Source: Ficedula albicollis (Eukaryota > Chordata > Aves > Passeriformes > Muscicapidae). Taken from it: a stretch of 64,000 nucleotides of DNA. The stretch spans positions 26,521,062 to 26,585,061 of the forward strand of contig NC_021678.1 in the NCBI RefSeq assembly GCF_000247815.1, given 5' to 3'. The notes beneath the pieces are model-generated. The model did not search any database and was not told the origin of the DNA. It saw nothing but the letters and a program-made list of their open reading frames with translations. Both the position numbers and the translations under genes were made by a program. Numbering within the stretch: position 1 is the first letter of the stretch; each line of letters begins with the position of its first letter. Positions 11,601 through 23,028 of this stretch are shown here, in pieces.

Positions 11601-12961
11601 TGGTTTATGCCAATTTGTTTTCTCAGTCACTTCGTCAGAGGCCACTCTCCATATTACAGATGGGGAAACTAAGGCAGAGCAGAAGTAAAATGCAAAGTAA
11701 CCCTGCAGCATGACAGAGTCAGAGCTGGATCCCAAAATCTGTCACTGTCTAGACGTACATTATCTACACCTCACTCAGGCTGCAGGAGGCAGTTCTCCAA
11801 GAGCCCAGACCAGATCCTGCCTGGACAGCATCTCCATCAGACACACGGGGCAAAGAGCAACCACGAAAATGCTGCCAGAGGAACCAGACACGTCCTCCTG
11901 CCTCCCACTGCACGCACAGCGCTGGGCGGCTGCAAGCCCCGGCACCAGCAGTGGCCAGGGCCACCAGGCCACCGTGTCAGGGCGTGTGCCAGTGCCACGC
12001 TGGGGAAGGGAGGTGAGGCCAGCAGGTCTGGCTGCAGCTGGGTCTGCCTGTGGCTGCTGTGTTAGACCACCCTGAGTGTTCATATCATGTTTGCTTCAGA
12101 TATGCTTGTCCTTGTGATGCCTTCCTCTCCGCTTTCTCTTTTACAAATAGTCTTGTTCAAAATAAGCACACTGGCAAGCACAGTCAGGAGCCAGCAGCAC
12201 CACCTCAAAGCCAGGCTGCACACAGGGCAGCCCAAGCACCCACTGCCCAAACAGCCATACACTGAGGCACAAACCCCACTGCTTGTCCCCTCTCCACAGT
12301 ACCTGCAGCACCTCTAACTCACCAAACAGAATGGCAGAACTGTTATGGTTGAAAAGCACCTCTGGCCCAGTCCAGCACCCCTGCCAAGGCAGGGTCACCT
12401 GAAGCAGGTGATACAGGAACACGTCCAGGTGGGTTTTGATGTCTCCAGGGAAGGAGACGCCAAGGCATCCCTGGGAAGCTTGTTCAGTGCTCTGCTACCC
12501 TCAATGTAAAGAAGTTCTTCATGTTGAGGTGGAACTTCTTGTGTTTTAGTTTGTGGCCACTGCTCCTCATCCTGTCGCTGGGCACCACCTCTAAGGGCCT
12601 GGCACCATCATCCTGCACCCACCTTTAAACCATTTACATGCAGTGATGAGATCCCCTCTCGGTCTCCTCCAGACTGACCAGGCCCAGCTCCCACCGTATC
12701 TCCTCGTAAGTGAGATGTTCCTGCCCACCTGAGCTAAAAGCCTCCCCCAGCCCTCCACAGGAGTGACGGAGCCGCCTGGGCCTGGGCCCGGCTGTCAGTG
12801 CCGGATCCCTGCGGGGCCCGGGCGCCGGGCTGGGCCTGGAGACCCGCCGGGGAGCGGCTGGAGGGGAAAGCCAGGCCCGGCCCGGGCCCCGGGCACAGCC
12901 CCGCTCTGTGCCACCAGCCCGGGGCACCCACCCGGGGCCGGCCCCGCTCGCCGCGCCTCAC
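8642..12961 (-). other. XPNPEP1: XPNPEP1 intron 1 (4.3 kb)
   Basis: Intron between the CpG-island exon and the start-codon exon. It contains an antisense CR1 fragment relative to the plus strand (12328-12722) close to the promoter, and a small same-strand frame at 9800-10048 discussed in the findings. Otherwise no feature is recognised. Confidence 0.6.
12328..12722 (-). mobile_element. CR1 LINE fragment (3' end, minus strand)
   Basis: Read on the minus strand, this has the standard CR1 3' region: a start around GAACATCTCACTTACGAGGA, then GGAGACCGAGAGGGGATCTC, AACTTCTTTACATTGAGGGT, TTCCCAGGGATGCCTTGGCG, CCTGCCTTGGCAGGGGTGCT, and an end at AACCATAACAGTTCTGCCAT. It is a 5'-truncated, non-coding copy of about 395 bp. 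CR1 is the most abundant bird retroposon. It lies in XPNPEP1 intron 1, in the same orientation as the gene, and stops about 20 bp short of the GC-rich island. Confidence 0.92.
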
Positions 12962-12971
12962 CTGCCGCCAG
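12962..12971 (-). other. XPNPEP1: 3' end of XPNPEP1 exon 1 with splice donor
   Basis: On the minus strand, CTGGCGGCAG is followed by GTGAGGCG at 12961 downward, a near-perfect CAG|GTGAG donor inside a CpG island and upstream of the first coding exon. Joined to the exon starting at 8641 it reads ...CTG GCG GCA G|GT AGG AAG ATG, an open frame (LAAGRK-M). The exon body is lost because the C run begins one base upstream, at 12972. That this is the XPNPEP1 first exon is inferred from position, strand and splice quality. A transcript would be needed to prove it. Confidence 0.6.
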
Positions 12972-14011
<1,040 letters not shown>

Positions 14012-14245
14012 AGCCGCGGGAAGGGACCGGAGCGGAGCGAAGCCCCTGTCCCACACTCGCTCTGTGCCCACCTCCGCCATCCGCTTGGCTCTTGAGCTTC
14101 CCAAAATCCGGCGTGGAGGAGCCATTGAGGCCGCTCAGCGGGGTCTGCGAGCCCCTGGCGGCGGAGAAGGAGCCGGGGCGGGGGGCTCACACCTGCTCCC
14201 CCAGCACCGCACCGCGCACAGGTTGAAATTACTGAAATTACGTAT

Positions 14246-14438
14246 TGTGAAGGAATTCTGTGCTGCGGGGTGGTGAGGCACTGAAACACGTTGCCCAGAG
14301 AAGTTGTGGATGCTCCAACCCTGGAAATACTCAAGGCCAGGCTGGAGGGGGCTTTGAGCAACCTGGTCCAGTGCCCGTGGTTGACACTAGATGTTCTCTA
14401 AGGTCCCTTCCGACCCAAATTACTCCGTGATTCTATGA
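14246..14438 (+). mobile_element. CR1 LINE fragment (3' end, plus strand)
   Basis: Reads GTGGTGAGGCACTGAAACAC, TTGCCCAGAGAAGTTGTGGA, AAGGCCAGGCTGGAGGGGGC, TTTGAGCAACCTGGTCCAGT and AAGGTCCCTTCCGACCC, and ends CTCCGTGATTCTATGA. This is the diagnostic CR1 3' terminus with its ATTCTATGA tail. It is about 190 bp, strongly 5'-truncated, and immediately upstream of the XPNPEP1 CpG island. Confidence 0.95.
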
Positions 14439-16163
14439 AAAACTGGGCATTTGCTGTGCATGCTTCCTAATAAAAATACCTTCCATCGCCCTCCTGTGCC
14501 CTGGCAGTTTTTCATAGGTGAGCAGAAACAGGAGACTGTTACAGAAATGCAGACACAAGAAGATCACCACCAAGAAATACTACAACAGAAGAAAAAACTC
14601 TGCTTTGTGACTGTGACCAGGCAACAGGGGTTTGCCTGCAGCAGTGGGCTTTTGGACGTCTCCAGTCCAACCCTCTGCTGAAACAAGGCCAAAAAAAAAG
14701 CTAGAGCAGGTTGTGTAGGGACTGTCCTGCTGGGTCTTGATTATCTCCAAGAAAGGAGAAGCACAGCCACCTGGCTCCTGCTAGTGCTGACCACCTTGGA
14801 GCAAAAAGGTTTATTTCTGATACCCAAGCAGATTTCCCTCATTGCAGCTTGCCCTGTGACCTTTTGCTGTGCACATCTGGAAAGGGTCTGGCTCCTTTTT
14901 CTCTGGCTGTTCTCCAGGCTCAGCAATTCCAGCTCCCCTGCAGTCAGGCCTGGACAGCAACCGTGGTGTTCTCCCCTCTGCAGGTCCCTGGCATACAATG
15001 TAGGGTACAACATGGCACAGCAAAACTTGTAATCCGACAGACATGAATAAAAGTACATGAATAAAACCAGCACCCCAGCATTGGGAAGGGTCATTGGATG
15101 GGGCTAGGATTGCAGACTGTGTCTGAGGAGGGACAGGAGAGAGGGGAGGGAGCGGCTGGTGACCACGACTGTTATAACAGGAAAACTTCTTTCCTCATTA
15201 ACCTCCTTGGGTGAAGCTAATTGCTGTTTCCCGATTATTCTCACCTTATCTTCTAGCCTTGCCCACAAGGGACTCCTACAATCCTGGCAGTCTGGGCCAA
15301 AAAGGCCCATTTAGTTCATCACACATCAGTGTCCCCCTCGGGGTAAACTGCAGCCGTGTTTTGCATTTGTGTTACAGACCACATTATGCTCACCCTGCAG
15401 AATGTTTGCTGAGAAGATTCATTTCTTGGAAACCAGCCAGAATCCAGCCATACTCATACTAAAGCACGTGTCAGGACATTTTAAAAGCACTGCAACATTG
15501 GCACGTTGATCAGGGAGATCATTTGCCAATGGTGAACTCTGCAGCTGAATCCAATCAGGGTTGTGAAATGGTTCTTTCAGCCTACTCTGACTCACAATAA
15601 CAGTAATAATAATAATTTGGGGTTAGATTTTGAATTTGGCTGTGGCTCTTAATAGAGGGTTGTGGAAAGCTGCACCTGCTGGGGCTGTGCACCAGCCCAG
15701 GGGAGGGAGAAGGATCAGTCCCAAACATTTCAAATCTTTGTCGTGTGCCTTTCCAGCTCTCCAAGTGGGGATGCCTTTTCCTCTCCTCTTCTGCAGCATT
15801 TTCAGTTTGTTTGAATTTAGGACAGTGGCTAAACACAAGGTAATCAGTCTGTGCCAGTGAAATTTTTTGTTTGATTGTTTTTTGCCAGCTAATCATTATT
15901 ATATCACTTTGGGCTAGCTGATGGACCGTGGGAGCAGTGGCAATCAAACATAGGGAGGAAAGAAAATACTTCTCCTATGTGGGAGTGTGACATGGGGAGC
16001 GTGCACAGTATGAAATAATCAAGCTGCTGGCAGATCCCAGTGTACCAGGGGAAGGACAGGAAAGGGGAAAGCTCAGCATTTTCACAGAACTCACCCCAGT
16101 TGCTCCAGGTCTTGAGATGCCATTCTGCCTGTCCACAGGCAGTCCAAGGAAAACAACTACAGT

Positions 16164-16306
16164 GTGAAAGCAGGCCTCTTCTCCTTCCTTTAGCTATCCT
16201 ACAACCCTAGCATGAGAGGAGAACAAACCAGGAGGGTGAAAGCAGGCCTCTTCTCCTTCCTTTAGCTGTCCTACAACCCCAGCATGAGAGGAGAACAAAC
16301 CAGGAG
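16164..16306. repeat. Two-copy tandem duplication, 72-bp unit
   Basis: Copies at 16164-16235 and 16236-16306 share GTGAAAGCAGGCCTCTTCTC through GAGAACAAACCAGGAG, with two transitions (TAGCTATCC versus TAGCTGTCC; CCCTAGC versus CCCAGC-type). Confidence 0.93.
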
Positions 16307-19300
16307 TATTGAATTTGATTAACTTTTTCTACTTTGGACCCAGCTCAGGGCAGAAATAACAAGCATCACTGTGGACAGACTATCAATGTGATATTGATGT
16401 CTCTATGTAATTTAAAATAAATTAAGCCACCACTCAAAAACACCTTACTGCATTGTCTGGTGGCCAAAATGTGCCCCCGTTCTGTCTTCCTCATCAAGTT
16501 CTTTATTTAATAAAGGTAGAAAAGTCTGCATTCCTATCTCCTAAAAATGTGCTAAAGGAAGCAGAAAACAGAAGGGAAAATATTGATGTCTGGAAGAGCT
16601 TCTAGGTTGTTACTGAGTGCCTGGTATTGCAGAGCCACATTGTTGAGGTTTCTGTACCCAGAGGTGACTTCTAACTGGTTCTGACTCATTGAGCACTAAA
16701 ATTTAGACTAATTTGCTTTCCTTCCTGATAGAATTAATAATGACAAACTGATGAGTCTTCTGCATAGGAACCTCATTCCAGAGGGGTAATGATCTTGTAA
16801 GAAAAGATATTTTCAGATCACAAAGCATTTTGCAGACATCTCCTGCCTATGCTGGTGACAAGTCCTCTGCAGTGAAGAGCCATTGTGACAGGTGAAGGTG
16901 TGGCTGTGCCATGTGAGCTGTCCTGCCTGTCTGCAGGGACCTGGGTGCAAACACTGCAAGCATCCCAGTACCAGCAGGAGCAGTGTTAAGCCCATGGATG
17001 AGCCCTGAGGGGGTGTGGATTGCATGGGGGGTTGGTGCATGCTGAATGAGCCAGTGGATTGCTGCTAAAGGCTTTGCCTGGATGTGCAGAGGAGGCAGCA
17101 CTATTTATTTCATTTAAATAATATATGACTACTAAGTTAAATAAGAGAAAGCAGAGTGAGCTTTCCAGTTAAGCCAAAATGTTTGATGCTTGTTTCCTGG
17201 GCATTTTGAGTCTCTGGGAAGCTTTGAAGTGGTCCTAATGAACTTGCCGATGTAGATAATGTACAATCTTCAATAATTAATTTATCAGGCAGAGCTAGCC
17301 AGAGCTGTCTGTGATATATGTTCTGAAATGTTTAAAGAGATGAAACTGTCTTTTCTAAGTAGTTGTTTGACCTCAAATAAAATGCTGAAAATTCTGATGC
17401 AAAGATCTTTTATGGAAGCACTTCAATCTACCTTGCTTTGGAATAGATTTTCCTAGTTGGGCTATCATTTATGTCCTTATAATGCTGCTTTTCATCAGAT
17501 AACAAAAGAGAGGGATGAGGGAGAAAGACCTGAGAAGTAGCAACAAAAAATTCCCAGAGACCACCCTCACCAAATGACAGAGCCATTAACTGTTGCAATC
17601 TTGATCTGTATCAAGTGACCAAGGCCAGGAAATAAGCCATAAAAGAACTTGCTTTAGCTTATCAACCCTCCTATACCCATTTTACCTTTATTGTGGTTGC
17701 AACTTTCATTTCCTTCACCTTCTTTCTTTGGGGACCTGTGAAATTTAGACTCCTGCTTTGTAGTCTAATCACCAAAAATTACCCTATCTCAAGCATCCCA
17801 CAGCCTTTTGATGGCAGATGCTGTTTGGCACCTTGGTGTGATTGTGCTGTCAGAAAGTGACCCAGCAACCAGTCTGTGACCAGGACTTTTTTTTTCCCCT
17901 CAAAGTAATGGAGATTGTTGTGGGAGAGAGCAATAGAAAAGGGATTTGTAGCAGGGGGTTGAGCATCTACACAGCTCTCACCAAGGACAGGGGATGCCAG
18001 TGGTTTCTGCCAGTGGCTTGGGACATCTCCTGGCCACTGGACAGATGAAAGGGTGCTCTCAGCCCCACTTCCCTGACACAGAGGCAGGTGCCACCAGCAC
18101 CATTGGGGTCTTCCATTGCCATGACCCCACAGTGCCACAGCCTCAGCACTGTTTCCAAGCTGGGAAACACAGCAGGAGACACGCAGGGGGTTGGAGGTAA
18201 AGTGTGGGATCACTTCCTTCCTGCCAACACGGGTCCAAAACACATTTTTACAAGGTTGCACACATGACTGAACAGTCCCTGCCATCTGTTTGTGAGCACT
18301 GGGACTGCCTGGACAATAACCCAGCCTCCTGTGTTTGTGTTTCCAGGGGCTGTCCTGCAAACTGTCGCGTGAAAGTTGTTTTACTCACAGCAGCACAAGT
18401 GAGTTTGGCCATGCTCACATTTCAGTGCTGGCTGAGCAGGCTCACATCCTCCCAGCCCAGAGGCACACCTCTGTCCATGTGGGGGACAGCAAGTGTTGTA
18501 AGTCCAGTTTTCTATTTCCACCCTAGAAAATTACCTAACAACAATTAATGCCAGTGTTTTGGTAGTATATAACAGCAGTGCTGTAATGTGCCAAGACAAG
18601 GAAGGGCCTGAGAACAGGAAAAAATTGTTTGTATTTTCAGCTCTCAGCTCTGAGTTAAATGAAGGTTTCAAACATGTGGCATGAGTCCTCTTGGATCATG
18701 TTTAAAATAAATTTGGTATGTTTGAAAACAGTGAAACTGGAAACTGCAACAACAAATGTTGTGTTTGGGGGAAAAGATAGCAGGGAGAGAAGAAACAAGC
18801 CTATCTAGAGATCTTATCTTCGTTTTTCTTGGGAGGACAATTTATCTGGCCAGCTCTGGAAGTTGATCATGGTTGGGTGGTTCCCAGCAGCTGCATTTGG
18901 AAAGGAAAGGGAGGCAGCAGTAGGCCAGGTAGATATCTGAGTACTTCCACGTCTGCTCTTTTAAGTTAAATACCAGATGTTCAGGCTTTGGCTGTAAACC
19001 CTTAACGACACGGGTGAAAACTAAATGTTTGCTGCGTTCTCTGCCTGGCCCCGTTTCAACACCAAACAGTGCACATCCCCTATCACCTGCACTTGCCTCT
19101 TTGCAAATGGCCCAGATTTGAGCCTCGTGGCTATTTCCAGCACTCCTTAGTTTTCCCTTGTCCATTCTAGCAGGAAGAGAGATGGGAAAAGCTAGATCTA
19201 ATGTATGCAGAAGAGACCACAGTGGTCACTGGTGCAGCACTGGCATTAAGTGCTTTAGGAGACCATTTGTTCAGCCTGCATAAAATTCTGCTAAGGAAGT

Positions 19301-20354
19301 ATATCCTGATGAATTTAATATATTTATGTATATATTCCATATTTAAATTTTAAAAGCATGCTTAGTGCACAGCAGAGACTTTATCCACAGTTCTTGTGAT
19401 GCCATTCTTCCTCAAAGCCTTCACTAGCACAAACATTAACAGGGTGCAGTGACCTGCCTGTGTTTTGGCCTGACACCTGAGAAATATTTTTATTACACAA
19501 GGTTTCCTTATCTGCTCCAGCAATAAAACTAATGGATCCAGGTGTCTGCTAGGTCCTGTCTGCCTGGAAGGCAAGTGAGAGTCCTCCTGTGAGTTCCTGC
19601 CATGGCTTGGGATAGTAGCACTTCTCCCAGTGTTAACCTCAGTTTAGCATCTGAGATTGCCAGTGGATTTTGTTTCTAATTAATATTTGTAGGGCAATAG
19701 ACATTTATTTGTGCAGATATATAAAATGGCCACATTTTACAAGCCCCAGTTCCCACCCAAAGTCACTGCCTTTGTGAGTGAGGCCCACTCACCTGCTGGA
19801 AAATCCCTTGAGCCTGAATGTGTTGAAATAATTTGGTGTCCCAAGCTGTATAATATATTAAATGAATCCCAGTACAAGAAACAGATGTTTATTCCAGTGA
19901 GTGCAGAAGTCCAGACACAAAGTATTGGGTTACTGTCTGCCTCAGATAATGGTACAAAGCAGAGAAAAGTTAGGATTAAACTTTCTACATGTGTTCAGTG
20001 TAGAAACTTTAAACCTTAAAAATGTAGCCCAGGTTCTGTGCCTGGCCTTTTGGGAACGAAGCTGCAGTTGCCATGAGGCATTCCCAGGCTGTGGTCAGCA
20101 CCTGGGGACAAACCTGGATGCTGGCACATGTCCTGCACATTACCCCAAACTGTGAAGCTTAAGTGCTTTACTTTGGTGTCTGGCTGCATTCCTTGACTCT
20201 CATGCCCAAGGGACAGTGATCCACAGCCAATATCTGGGAGAGATTTGGGACCATCTGAGACCCCATCTATCACATTTCAATTCTTTAGACACTGCTGTCC
20301 TGAGATCTAACTGCAGAACTGGGCTTTTCAAATTAACTGTTTTCTCAAAATAAA

Positions 20355-20506
20355 GGCTCATTATATTTTGACTCATTGGTTTTGTCTGTCAAATCAAAAC
20401 TCTAGATTAGGAGTGAGAAAACCTGGGCTGATGGGCTCATTATATTTTGACTCATTGGTTTTGTCTGTCAAATCAAAACTCTAGGAGTGAGAAAACCTGG
20501 GCTGAT
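20355..20506. repeat. Two-copy tandem duplication, 79-bp unit
   Basis: Copies at 20355-20433 and 20434-20506 share GGCTCATTATATTTTGACTC through AAACCTGGGCTGAT. The second copy lacks about 6 bp after CTAG. Otherwise they are identical. Confidence 0.93.
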
Positions 20507-20856
20507 TTTATTTTCTTTCCCCAAACGAAATATGAAATATGAGGCACACCAGAAAAGTCTGGGGGCTGGGGCGTCTCTGTCAGGCTGGCTGCTTCACTCT
20601 TAGCTACTCCACACTCACATACTCCAGAATGTGTACTCAAAACTTTGTACAGGTGAAAGCAGGAGCCCGACAAAGCAAATGAGGTAATGAAAAGGATCTC
20701 TGTAGAAAGATCATGCATATCCAGGGATGCTCCTTGCCTGCAACTTTTGTGCCCTGCACTGATTCTTTTATCATCAGCATTACCCACATGGGTCCCACTT
20801 GGGGTCATTTCTAAACGACCTGTGGGTCCAGGCTGTGCTCTGTTCTTGAGGACCCT

Positions 20857-20946
20857 GAGGGATCTCAGCCTTTGGCCCCACAGGAAAGCAGTTAGTGCAA
20901 AGAGGGATCTCAGCCTTTGGCCCCACAGGAAAGCAGTTAGTGCAAA
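20857..20946. repeat. Two-copy tandem duplication, 45-bp unit, identical copies
   Basis: Copies at 20857-20901 and 20902-20946 are identical from GAGGGATCTCAGCCTTTGGC to AGTTAGTGCAAA. It is either very recent or, since there is no divergence, possibly an assembly stutter. Confidence 0.93.
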
Positions 20947-21689
20947 GCAGTGTGACCAGATCCCCAGCAGCTCCTGTTACCTGCAACCACTGTCCTTCAG
21001 CTGGCAGCAACTGCAGAAAATGAAAAGCACCATTTTTGCATTATAAAATCTGTTTAAACAAACAGACCTTTGCTCAGAGAGAGCTTTGCCTCCTCCACTT
21101 CCCACCAATTGCTGTATCACAGGCAGTGCTTCCTGGCTGCAGAATCTGAGCTTCACTCCTAAAGGAGGAAAGATCTGCTGCTTCTTTTCTGTTCCTGTTT
21201 GCATGCCTCACCACGCTTGAAATGAGCTGTATCCTGAGTTATTCTTATACAAGCCTTCCCGTTGTTCATGTCGTGGGTTATGAATTCTGCCCCTTTGAAG
21301 AAATATGAGCCATGTTATGGAAAAGTGAGAATGATGTTGAGTCTGCACGAGATACTCATGGATGTGACATACAGGAAAAGGATGAGTGCTTTGCTCTGTC
21401 CTCATGAATGAAGCCACAGGAAGGAGGTGTGACAGGGCACTGGGTGAGCTGCTGAGAAATTTCCATGGTTCCTGATTCTGCACTGGCTCAGTTTGCATCC
21501 TCATCCTGCATTTCATTGACTGAAAATGTTCCCTTTATTAAAAGGGTTCCTCTGGCACTAAAAGTCTTGTCTCTGCTAAAGGGTTTTTTTAAATACCTAG
21601 CACCAGTGATTCAGATTGAATTTGTAACATTTGTGTCACGACAACAAGACATGCTGATCAGGGCATATGTACCTCAGTACAAACATCAC

Positions 21690-22322
21690 CTAGGATTGAG
21701 CAGACCTGGTTATATGTGCATGTTTGGGAAGGAGAGACTGGAGAGCAGCCCCACAGGAAGAGATCTGGGGCTTTGGGTCGATGGCAAATTAAATATGAGT
21801 CAACAGTGCCTGTCAGTCATAAAGGGCCAACCATGTTTGGGGCTCTTCAATATAAGAAGGACACCAAACTATTAGAGTTTGTTTAGAGGAGTTCAACTAG
21901 GATGGTGAAAGGCCTTGGGGCAAGACTGAGAGGAGAGGCTGAGATATCTTGGTTTGTTCAGCTTGGAGAAGAGGAGACTGAAGGGTGCCTTCATTGCAGG
22001 CTACAGCTTCTTCACAGCAGACAGGAGATGGACAGGTGCTGATCTCTCTTGGGTGACCAGCAATGGGACAGGAGAATATGGAATGAAGCTATAGGGGAAT
22101 TTCAGACTGGACTTTAGGAAAAGGTTCTTCACTGAGAGGGTGTTGATCTCTGAAACAGACTCAATGGTCACTGCACCAACTCTGCCAGAGTTCAAGGAAC
22201 ATCTAGAGGATGCTCTCAGTCACGTGATTTATTTGTAGGTAGTACAGTGAGGGGCAGGGAATTGGACTCAGTGATCCTCATGGGTCCCTTCCAGCTTGAG
22301 ATATTATATGATCTTATGAGAG
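21690..22322 (+). mobile_element. CR1 LINE fragment with relic of the reverse transcriptase C-terminus
   Basis: The 5' part translates to a degraded CR1 reverse-transcriptase tail (DLGLWVDGKLNMSQQC, frame open to 21875), then stops. This is followed by typical CR1 sequence: ATGGTGAAAGGCCTTGGGGC, TTGTTCAGCTTGGAGAAGAG, AAGGTTCTTCACTGAGAGGG, and a 3' end reading GGAATTGGACTCAGTGATCC, TGGGTCCCTTCCAGCTTGAG. Several small deletions relative to the family are apparent, so it is inactive. The left boundary is approximate. Confidence 0.88.
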
Positions 22323-22583
22323 TCATTGGTCCCTTGCCCATCTCTCCACACTACACTGCTCCTATATTCTCATCAGTACTGCCAGCTGAACATTTGCAAG
22401 GATGGAAGAAAACACTTTGTGCTGACAGAGACCAACAGTGCCTCTCTGATGGCTGCAGTCTCCTCCCCAGAATGCCATTACCAGCCACACAAGGTATATT
22501 TTGCTGGAACAGGAAAAAACCAAAATGCCACAGCCAAAGGCTTGGTGCGGACAGGTGCTGAGCATCACCAGTCTGGAGCATTT

Positions 22584-22705
22584 GGAGTTTGCTGCTGGGG
22601 CTCTGTGCCCTGCACTGTCCCTGGCATTTTGTTCCCCCAGGAGTTTGCTGCTGGGGCTCTGTGCCCTGCACTGTCCCTGGCATCAGCTGGCATTTTGTTC
22701 CCCCA
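22584..22705. repeat. Two-copy tandem duplication, 56-bp unit with 10-bp insertion
   Basis: The copy at 22584-22639 and the copy at 22640-22705 share GGAGTTTGCTGCTGGGGCTC through CATTTTGTTCCCCCA. The second carries an extra CATCAGCTGG between CCCTGG and CATTTTG, itself resembling a local slip. Confidence 0.92.
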
Positions 22706-22915
22706 GCCCCCAGGGTCAGCACTGGCTGTGCCCATGCCAAGCTCCTTCCCGAGCCTCGGCACCTCGCTCCTGGAGGCTGCTATCATGTGCAAAAAGGAAG
22801 GAGCAGGCAAAACAAGCACAGCCAGGAATCACATAATATTGCTGCAGTCCTGCCAGGAAACAGACTGTAGAAGTTCCTGTGTTTAAAAGCCAGGAGATGA
22901 GTTTTATTGTTAGTA

Positions 22916-23028
22916 GTTGTTATAGTAACCTGAGGTGCTGGAGAGTAATACATGCTCGGCGCGTTGCAACAGACTCTGACAAGTTCAAGGCTGTTGCCTT
23001 GCTGCTAAATCTTGTTGCCAAGGCAATG
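22916..23028. promoter_or_regulatory. Cluster of RFX X-box-like palindromes
   Basis: GTTGCCAAGGCAAT at 23015-23028 is close to the RFX X-box consensus GTTGCCATGGCAAC: two inverted half-sites with a 2-bp spacer. GTTGTTATAGTAACC at 22916-22930 is a weaker inverted pair, and GCGTTGCAAC lies at 22961-22970. Three such elements in about 115 bp of intergenic DNA suggest a distal regulatory element, possibly cilia- or RFX-linked. This is motif inference only, with no target gene evident. Confidence 0.25.

Larger units (their letters stand above)
14439..21689. other. Intergenic stretch, left part
   Basis: Between the XPNPEP1 promoter and the 21.7-kb CR1. I recognise no coding exon, RNA gene or promoter. 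Frames of 193 codons (17779-18360, minus) and 102 codons (19711-20019, plus) match no family known to me. Three tandem duplications within it are listed separately. Confidence 0.6.

Noticed and set aside
17779..18360. 193-codon minus-strand frame in the intergenic region
   Set aside because: No similarity to a known family. It overlaps equally open frames on the other strand, typical of chance in moderately GC-rich DNA.
19711..20019. 102-codon plus-strand frame with lysine-rich end
   Set aside because: No family recognised and no promoter, polyadenylation or splice context that would support a small gene.
22326..22886. 186-codon plus-strand frame beside the CR1
   Set aside because: It spans the 56-bp tandem duplication and repeats its own peptide. 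Produced by the duplication, not by selection.
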